A DNA stretch of 64,000 nt, taken from the NCBI GenBank assembly GCA_914767885.1, contig CAJZBQ010000044.1:930001-994000 (forward strand). The letters are read 5' to 3'. This DNA comes from Blepharisma stoltei. Lineage: Eukaryota > Ciliophora > Heterotrichea > Heterotrichida > Blepharismidae. Both the position numbers and the translations under genes were made by a program. Numbering within the stretch: the first letter of the stretch is position 1; the number at the start of each line of letters is the position of its first letter. A model generated the notes under the pieces. The model saw nothing but the letters and a program-made list of their open reading frames with translations, had not been told where the DNA came from and searched no databases. This document shows positions 57,701-64,000 of this stretch, piece by piece.

Positions 57701-59010
57701 AGCAGTCCCCATTGAGCACCACAATGTCCATGTTCCTTCGAATTGACTGTGCAAAGGCTTGATAATCTGATAAGCACGCCGCCAGACTTTCTGGCTTCAA
57801 ATACCCCCACAAAGACTCTAAAGTCATAAGCTGGCTTTTTATGCACAAAGCCGCAATATGGGCTAATGGTAGCATATCAGTCGCCGAATTCTGAAACTTG
57901 AACCCAAAGATATATACACACTAAAACGGTGTGGCAAACCAACCTGCATTCTTGAAAGCTGGGGACCTTGTGATAGCGCAGAGAGCGTTCGGGAATGTGT
58001 ATCCGCTAAGGTTTTATTTGGCTTGGTGGGGTTGATGTCAGGTTAGCCCACAACATGCTTGCATACAGTCAAGGTTTACCTCGCGGGGAGATGGTTTTGC
58101 GGAGTTGGAAAGGGAAAGCCCAACAAGGTCAGATGTGGCTATTTAGCCAATCGAGCTAATTCCCAGCGCAATACTAGGCATTACGTCTTGGGATCTATTT
58201 TGGTCAAGAGTTTGACCAGAACATTCATTTTTCGAATTTTCTGGAAGGCGAACCCCGATAGCATTCGCCGCATCTCGAACTCTTGTATGCCCTTGTCCAT
58301 GATGAGTAACACAGTAGAAGGTCGTTTTAAGACTGGAAGCAATAGGTGGAGCGTTATGCTGAGACGAGTAGTGGCCTTCAGGGTATTTCTCTATAAGTAA
58401 TTTAAGTTACATTAAATAACCCAAAGATATGGCAGAGCGCATGGGTATTTATCGTCGTCAAAAGCTGCAAAAGCTCCTGGTCCTCTGGGTGTATCTCGAA
58501 AATTGCGATTGCTAAATCAATTACTCTGTTCGGGTCAAGATTATACGCCCCAATTAGTTCTTGTGCAGCTTCCAGCTTGCCAGGGGAGTTGAGCGCATAG
58601 AGCAGCCTGGTGTATCCTTCTGGCTCTTCTCTCATCAGGTTGTATTTCTGCTGAACGTAGCTAATTGGCTCTTACATCATGGTTGTCCGTAATTTGTTCA
58701 AGCGGTCTCTGAAGACTTTTGCGGTCGAAATCAGTTCGCATTGCTCGAGGACTGGTTCGTCCAAATAAGCCAAGCAGTCTTCTCCAGTAAGAAAAGAACG
58801 GGCTAAAACAGCTTCAACAATTCGGGAATAGCTGGCATGTTGGTCAGAGCTCAAGTTTTCCCACTCAAGCCCGAGTAGCCACAATGCGTCACAAAGATCT
58901 TCCCTATGCTGCTCTAGGAGTCCATAGTTCAAGGGCGAGCCATCAAAAACACACTTTTGGAGATGAGCGTAAAGTTGGCTGAGTAAATTATACAAACTCT
59001 TTTCTTCCAT
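54755..59010 (-). CDS. THOC2-like subunit of the THO/TREX mRNA-export complex
   Basis: After removing three IESs and two introns the gene has 1,191 codons including the stop. THO couples transcription to mRNA export in the nucleus; THOC2/Tho2 is its large scaffold. Visible matches to the family are YVQQKYNLMREEPEGY, AYNLDPNRVIDLAIAIFE, ALCHIFGFKF, GLWKALQVLSYRERYDLYEVWKN, IKRLSRENNKQ, GGIAPWLKNIANFVGEFY, EFYTVFWALSLTDI and the C-terminal KNALYVLWKILAEFP. The tail (about the last 150 residues) is rich in Arg, Asp, Ser and Lys, as in other THOC2 proteins. Two conserved Trp positions are encoded by UGA (near 57216 and 55352). The start is ATG 59010; the stop is TAA at 54755-54757. Confidence 0.9.
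56224..56294. other. Short IES, 71 bp
   Basis: Removal between TA 56222-56223 and 56293-56294 joins HLIDLLSLFHFKTIQFTDHE in frame. TTAAG is present at both ends. Confidence 0.78.
56807..56869. other. Short A/T-only IES, 63 bp
   Basis: The open frame runs through it, but it encodes a hydrophobic stretch foreign to the family. Removal between TA 56805-56806 and 56868-56869 gives QALSKENTITKPKLERGG, fitting THOC2. Confidence 0.78.
57097..57113 (-). other. Probable 17-nt intron in the THOC2-like gene
   Basis: GTATAATTTACAGATAG contains an in-frame UAA. Removing all 17 nt gives GITIKETRAWIKRLSRENN and keeps the frame. Seventeen is longer than the 15-16 nt usual in heterotrichs. Confidence 0.75.
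57913..58429 (+). mobile_element. SINE-like retroposon IES in THOC2-like gene, 517 bp
   Basis: The 13-bp duplication AACCCAAAGATAT (57901-57913, 58418-58430) contains TA. Removal restores ALCHIFGFKFQNSATDML. The right end carries a tail ATAAGTAATTTAAGTTACAT, the complement of the left ends of 4012-4548 and 25964-26490. Confidence 0.88.
58661..58675 (-). other. 15-nt spliceosomal intron in the THOC2-like gene
   Basis: GTAAGAGCCAATTAG interrupts the frame with UAA. Removal gives RTTMIYVQQKYNLMRE, matching the family. Confidence 0.9.
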
Positions 59011-59329
59011 TTAATTATTATTAACTGATGCTTTTTGGATTGAAAAGGCAGTGAATTCTGAAGGAGAAGGCTTGGGCTCGAGTTTGAGAGAATTTCATAC
59101 CCTTTTTAAATTATTTGTATAGGGATTTATGTGAGGGTATATAAGGAGGCGGCATATATAAAAAATAGACTGAGTTTTTTTTTGATAAAAAGTTTGTCTG
59201 GTTATTTTGGTTTATTACATAGAGAAGAAATAAGCGAATATAGATAAAAGATAACAAGCCTTCAAATATAGCTATTTATTAAACATATTTGTTATTTTCA
59301 CCTATTTCTTCAACAGTCTAAATAATATA
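59011..59329. promoter_or_regulatory. Divergent intergenic region
   Basis: 319 bp between the start codons of the THOC2-like gene and the aldo-keto reductase gene, so it must hold both promoters. A/T-rich; no motif can be named. Confidence 0.4.
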
Positions 59330-60373
59330 ATGGAGTCAGAGACAATGAACTATAAATACCTTGGAAATTCTGGTCTCAAGGTGTCTGTCCTCGGTTTTGG
59401 GAACATGACAAGTGGCTGGGCAGAAGGAACTGAGCAGTGGAACTTTGAATGTATGAATAAATGTGTCAGGGGTGGCATCAATTTCTTCAACACTGCAGAA
59501 GTATATGGAATGGGATCAGCTGAGACCATCCTCGGCAATAACCTAAAGCAAGGAGGCTGGGATAGAGACGATCTAATCATCAGCACAAATTTAATCCCTA
59601 CCAAAGTTATAGGAATTCAAGGATTAAGCAGAAAAAGGCTTCGTCAAGCCATAAATCACTCCCTCCAGCGGCTTCAGTTAGACTATATCGACGTTCTTTA
59701 TCTCCATAGATTTGACTATGAAGTCCCTCTTGAAGAAACCATAAGAATCATCAACGACTTAATTGATGACGACAAAGCGTTTTATTGGGGAACTTCAGAG
59801 TTCACCCCTCAGCAACTGTCTGAATGCCACAGAATCTGTGAAAAGCACGGCTGGATCCCACCAATTGTCGAGCAAGCACAGTATCATATGTTTGAGAGAG
59901 AAAAAATAGAAAGAGATTATGTCCCTATTTTTAGAGAATATGGGATGGGGACTACTGTTTGGAGTCCTTTAGCTGGAGGACTTTTATCAGGGAAGTATAA
60001 TGATGGAAAAATTGTTCCTGGGAGAGCTGAGAGTGGCTTAGCTGCAGCAGTTTATAAGCAGAAATTTGATAATTATATTGGGAATAGAAAAGAGGACGCT
60101 GTAAGAACTTTGAAGGGGCTGCAAAGTTTGGCTGAAGAGCTTGGATGTACGCAAAGTCAACTGGTTTTGGCTTGGGTTATTAAAAATCCTGATGTGACGA
60201 CTGCAATACTTGGGGCTTCTTCTCCAGGACAGTTAGATGAGAATTTAGCTGCAGTTGAAGTTGTGAAAAAAATTACTCCTGAAGTGTTGGCTAGGATTGA
60301 AGATTTACTAGGAAATCGTCCCAATCCTTCTATGAATTGGAGAACTTTCACTCCAAATCCACCTCGGCGCTAG
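59330..60373 (+). CDS. Kv-beta-like aldo-keto reductase
   Basis: The 347-residue protein has an AKR barrel of the potassium-channel beta-subunit type. It matches YLGNSGLKVSVLGFGNMTSG at the start, GINFFNTAEVYG, GLSRKRLRQAINHSLQRLQLDYIDV, YWGTSEFT, VEQAQYHMFEREK, TVWSPLAGGLLSGKY and AILGASSPGQLDENLAAVEV. The NADPH-binding end is intact. Two members of the catalytic tetrad are changed: the Asp of FDTAEVYG is Asn, and the Lys of the ISTK segment is Asn (IISTNLIP). Tyr (VYG) and His (LYLHRFD) remain. It may be a weak enzyme or a nucleotide sensor; either is inference. No IES or intron. Confidence 0.88.
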   Translation: MESETMNYKYLGNSGLKVSVLGFGNMTSGWAEGTEQWNFECMNKCVRGGINFFNTAEVYGMGSAETILGNNLKQGGWDRDDLIISTNLIPTKVIGIQGLSRKRLRQAINHSLQRLQLDYIDVLYLHRFDYEVPLEETIRIINDLIDDDKAFYWGTSEFTPQQLSECHRICEKHGWIPPIVEQAQYHMFEREKIERDYVPIFREYGMGTTVWSPLAGGLLSGKYNDGKIVPGRAESGLAAAVYKQKFDNYIGNRKEDAVRTLKGLQSLAEELGCTQSQLVLAWVIKNPDVTTAILGASSPGQLDENLAAVEVVKKITPEVLARIEDLLGNRPNPSMNWRTFTPNPPRR

Positions 60374-60836
60374 TTAAATTATGCATAAAGGGTGGATATA
60401 TCTAACCTTTTTAATTATAATCTTATAATATTGAAGTTAAAATATTAAAAATTGGAATGAGAAGTCTTATAGCAAGCAATTATTATTAATACAAAGAAAA
60501 ATAAATTTAATTAATAAGCTCGGAATCATCTGCTGATTAAAAAATAACCTTTTAGGCATATTTTTCACAATTTCAGAATTCTCAATATTCCATAAAGCAT
60601 CAGATTTTGACTGTCTGGCATTATTAGGCAGCACAGCTGGTGCTTAATAGTAAAAATTAGTATTGAAAGATAATGGTAATAAGCCTAAATTTAGCTGCTT
60701 ATAGCATCTCATTCATTAAATATTAAAAACTTACAAAAGGTTTAAAATTTTAATTTTCTTGCAAAATATATATAAAATACACAAATTTTCTTTGCATTTT
60801 TCATCTCACAAGTATTGTAAGCAAGAATAGTTAGGA
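60374..60836. other. Convergent intergenic stretch
   Basis: 463 bp of A/T-rich DNA between the aldo-keto reductase and eL37 stops. Nothing recognised. Confidence 0.4.
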
Positions 60837-61134
60837 TTACTTCTTTATATGCTTTGTTCTTGCTGCTGGGGTAGTCCCTTCTCTGAATGCGTTCTTAGCT
60901 CTTCTTGGGATTGACTTTAGGTATCTCATTCTTCCGGTTCCTTCTCCTCTTCTCCTGTGGGTCTTGAGAGCCCAGTTATAGTGTCTCATCTTAGCACTTG
61001 GATAACCACAGGATGCGCACTCCAATGTTTGCTTATGCAGTGATCGTTTCCCGCAACGTCTGCAAACTGTGTGAGTGTGGCTGTTTCTCTTTCCTGCGCT
61101 TGGAGTTCCTTTTGTCTAAATAGTCTCTTACCAT
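60837..61134 (-). CDS. RPL37: Ribosomal protein eL37
   Basis: 93 residues after intron removal, a component of the large cytosolic ribosomal subunit. It starts [20 protein letters not shown], like eL37 in general. The zinc ligands CxxC (VCRRCG) and CxxC (ECASCGYP) are present, followed by [20 protein letters not shown] and AFREGTTP. The ATG is separated from codon 2 by a 16-nt intron. The stop is UAA. Confidence 0.95.
61116..61131 (-). other. 16-nt intron directly after the eL37 start codon
   Basis: GTAAGAGACTATTTAG follows ATG. Removal gives [13 protein letters not shown], the family N terminus. Confidence 0.93.
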
Positions 61135-61284
61135 TCTCCTGAGAAATTAATGCCATTAATCTGATTTTTAGGTTCGATCGATTAGAGTTTTATGGGTTTT
61201 TCAGCTCAATAAATAATTGATAAAATAGAATTATAGCCCTATAATTAATTTTATCTTATAGACATATGGCTAGAAGAATTAGAT

Positions 61285-62158
61285 CTAACTCTCTGTTAAT
61301 TTATACCATTTCTCTATCTCCGTTTTCTTCAAATTTACTGTGATTCGGCTTTTCCTGATTTTGTAGTTGCTTTGGCTTGGATCAATATTGTGGGTCAGGT
61401 TTTTCAAAATCAGCTTCCTGGTTTCTGCTTCTGAGAAATCGTAGGTCAAGGCAAATTCTTTTGTGTTGAATGTACAGGAAATCAGCTCTGCCTTTACTTC
61501 TTCTTCAAAATTTATGTAAAGTGTCACTTTGTCATCATCTTCAGCCCAGGAGTAGTTTCTTATGTTTACAATTTGAGGGGTGACTTGTCGTGCTGCCTCT
61601 GCAGGAGCATCTTTTGTGATCAAAACTGGAGGGCCGCCAGTCACAATGCCTACACCTTCTAAAACTTTGGCTTCTTCAGGAATATCATTAACATTAACAT
61701 TAATTGAGTATTTAACAAATTTCTCCAGCTCCGCAGGGTGATTTAACAAAGCCACAAGGGCTCACCCCAGTAGACACCAATTGGTGACGTCACTGGGCAT
61801 TTCCGGATTCACCCTTTTTATCGAATCGACGGTCAACTGGCTGCCAGATCTCACGGGCTGCATTGCCTCGCTCAAAACTTGACTCCAGCGCATGTACCAC
61901 CTATGGGTCTCCCTCCTCGGGAGTGTTAAGCAGTAAAACTCTGTGCCCACCAAGCATCCAAGGATCAGGCCAAGAGGTTGTGCACTCCCATTGCTTACCT
62001 GATGTAGCTGTATAAGATCTCACCAGGAAAACTGAACCCTATAATAAATAAAATACTTCTTCAGGAATATCAATGTTTCTAGGAGCGTGGGCGTAGTAAT
62101 AAGACTTGTCGCCTTTTTTCTTGATTGATTCCATGAGCGCGTTTTCGCTTTCGACCAT
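61285..62158 (-). CDS. CS-domain protein, CacyBP/SIP-like
   Basis: 162 residues after removal of the IES 61685-62069. It starts MVESENALMESIKKKGDKSYYYAH. The CS (p23/HSP20-like) fold is suggested by IRNYSWAEDDDKVTLYINF, the beta-strand pattern after it and NYKIRKSRITVNLKKTE near the end. In animals CacyBP/SIP has a similar CS domain and links a ubiquitin ligase and S100 proteins; the SGS tail of those proteins is missing here. It could equally be a p23/Hsp90 co-chaperone type. The exact role is not known. Confidence 0.75.
61685..62069 (-). mobile_element. SINE-like retroposon IES, 385 bp, with 17-bp target duplication
   Basis: CTTCTTCAGGAATATCA occurs at 61671-61687 and 62056-62072, with TA at the same place in both. 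Removal gives APRNIDIPEEAKVLEG. The left end is an ATTAACATTAACATT tail. Confidence 0.92.
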
Positions 62159-62636
62159 TCTAGAAATATGGATTCAATATAATTAACAATTATATTTCAT
62201 TTTTCTATTATTACTCATCTGTTTTAATTCCCTCATGCTATTATTTTCTTAAATAAGGTAGACTAACAGTTTTATTTCTTTAAATATTTTTCTGTTTATT
62301 TATAGGAGGCTTGTAAATCCGCTATCGTCCAATTTATTTGAAGGCAATTTTGGTTCTAAAGGTTTTGATTTTACACTTTTTTCTGTACTTTTTTTATTTT
62401 CAGGAATATTCAAAATTTGCTATTAAAAAATTATTATGTATTTATATGTAAGGCTTTCTTATTACGATGGAATTAAGATAATACTAATAAATTATAAAGC
62501 TTTATATATAGCATATGTTTATATATTTTTGCTTTATAATAATGTTTTGAAAAATACTAGCAGCAAAGATGTTTAATTTATGCTATAATATTTAAAATTA
62601 AAATAAATATTCATTTATTACACGTAAAAATATACA
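62159..62636. other. Intergenic stretch
   Basis: 478 bp upstream of the CS-domain gene and downstream of the kinase gene. A/T-rich; no feature recognised. Confidence 0.4.
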
Positions 62637-64000
62637 CTAGCCCTTTTTTTTCCTCGTCGAAGTTCCCGAAGTATTCAAAAAGCTTGTTGGAAGTCTTGAT
62701 ATATCACCCAAGCTAAGTTTTTGCTCATGCCTTGGCTCATTTGAATGCTGAGCACTATTTCCTCTATTTACAGTATCTGATTTTTTTATCAGATTTTCTT
62801 GAACTCAATGGTGCCTAATTGCGTCATCAGGAGTCATCCTCTTCATAGGATCCCACTCAAGGCATGCTTCGACTAGTTCAATAAACTCATTATCTGCCCC
62901 TCTCAAAATGTCTCTCAATGATTTTGAACTAGGGTACCTCTTTTTTCCTCTTGAATTAGTAATTATCTTTGGCTGCCCAAAAGGATCAAAAAACAGCTGC
63001 TTTCTTGTAGCACCTGCCAAGACTTCTTTAGATGGCATCCCAAGTACTTCCATAATGCACAAAATCTGTTCTGCTTCACTTTCTCCACAGAACAGCGGAT
63101 ATCCAGTAAATAGTTCAGCTAAAATGCATCCAAAACTCCACATATCAATCATGGTCGAGTATGGAAGTCCTAGTATTATTTCTGGAGCTCTATAGAACCG
63201 GCTTTGGATATATGTGTATATTTTTTCGTCCTCAAAACAAGATGAGCCAAAGTCAATAACTTTTAAAGAAGAACGGTTCGGCTGCTTAAGCAAAATATTT
63301 TCTGGCTTAAGGTCACAGTGAATAATATTATATCGCTTTAGCAGCCGCAGGGTTTGAAGAATCTGAAATGCGAATCTTTTGATTAAATTTATACTGAGCC
63401 CGTGGAAATTATTTCCTTTTAAAAAGTCGTATAGATTTATGCTGAGCATCTCAAAAGTTAAGCAGAGATGATGTCTGAATTGAAAATAGTCTGCAATGTG
63501 GACGATATTGTAGCTTTCATTTGTATCTTTTTCTTTTAAAAATTTCAAAATTTTTATTTCAACGATACCTTGCTGGTGGAATCTTTGTTTATTCCTTAAC
63601 CCTTTCCTAAACAGCAAACATTGGAAAGGAAATTAATTGCTCAATTTATAATGATTTTTAAGCAGTTGAATTCATAAACTAATTTTATAAATGAGACTTT
63701 TTGGTCATTATAAAAACATTTTGCTTGCTTACGATAGGAATAGCTAGAATCTTCAGCGCAACATGCATCCTCAGATTATGGTCATATGCTTTCAGCACTA
63801 TTCCAAAACTTCCTTTTCCTAAAACCTGCACAACTTCATATCTATACGCAATATGATCTCCTATAACCACTTTATAATCTCCCCTATCGTCATCATAACC
63901 ATGATTTATCGTATTATTTTCGCTTGTTTTTACCTTATCAGCTCCAGCCCCAATAAACCATATTTCATTATAATTCACAACTTCATTATACTCATGAGTA
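62637..64000 (-). CDS. DYRK-family protein kinase (5' end outside window)
   Basis: After removing IES 63599-63746 the protein reads VLGKGSFGIVLKAYD, HVALKILRNKQRFHQQG, HCDLKPENILL, VIDFGSSCFEDE, the YTYIQSRFYRAPE activation loop and DMWSFGCILAELFTGYPLF. The YxY loop and SRFYRAPE are hallmarks of DYRK kinases, which autophosphorylate the second Tyr and then phosphorylate Ser/Thr; they act in growth and cytoskeletal control. Domain XI ends DDAIRHH-W-VQ, with the Trp encoded by UGA at 62805-62807. The tail then runs 55 more residues to UAG at 62637-62639. The frame is open to the window edge. Confidence 0.9.
63599..63746. other. IES in the kinase gene, 148 bp
   Basis: TA 63597-63598 and 63745-63746. 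Removal restores HVALKILRNKQRF across the ATP-binding lobe. The ends ACCCTTTCCTAAAC and ATAGGAATAGC are weakly inverted. Confidence 0.88.

Overview
The window reads as germline (micronuclear) DNA of a heterotrich ciliate, most likely Blepharisma. Three things point there. (1) Genes are cut by AT-flanked inserts, and removing each insert between two TA dinucleotides restores the reading frame. (2) UGA is read as tryptophan at conserved positions in the THOC2-like and DYRK-like genes, while UAA and UAG are stops. (3) Spliceosomal introns are tiny (15, 16 and probably 17 nt). Published work on Blepharisma describes TA-bound internal eliminated sequences (IESs), many of them MITEs. The species call is inference. 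In all IES entries the coordinates run from the base after the left TA through the right TA.

Layout. 1-47080 (+): one giant gene, open at the left edge, coding for about 11,300 residues in the window once 42 IESs (about 13 kb) are removed. The protein is a chain of tryptophan motifs of the Sfi1/centrin-binding kind (AFxxWK, ALFKWF, INRWK) separated by a recurring (S/T)(K/R)PxxxxE motif, ending in a basic tail with an IQ motif. Giant Sfi1-like proteins partner centrin/spasmin in the contractile myonemes of heterotrichs. 47098-47676 (+): UMP-CMP kinase, only 17 nt downstream. 48356-49736 (+): pyruvate-dehydrogenase-phosphatase-like PP2C with one MITE IES. 50290-53079 (-): mitochondrial succinyl-CoA:3-ketoacid CoA-transferase whose presequence is split off by a 1.3-kb nested IES. 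54109-54465 (+): ATG8. 54755-59010 (-): THOC2-like mRNA-export factor with three IESs and two introns. 59330-60373 (+): Kv-beta-like aldo-keto reductase. 60837-61134 (-): ribosomal protein eL37. 61285-62158 (-): CS-domain protein. 62637-64000 (-): DYRK-family kinase, 5' end outside the window.

The inserts fall into classes: MITEs with C-rich/G-rich inverted ends (three families, some nested), SINE-like retroposons of roughly 400-550 bp flanked by 8-17 bp target-site duplications, a hairpin element with a tRNA-B-box-like motif, and short AT-rich IESs (63-150 bp). The retroposon duplications nearly always contain a TA, which lets a TA-cutting excision machinery remove an element that did not insert at TA. 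The frame arithmetic supports the models: after IES and intron removal every completely contained gene outside the giant locus gives a whole number of codons. In the giant gene a single junction (18104-18331) is off by one base.
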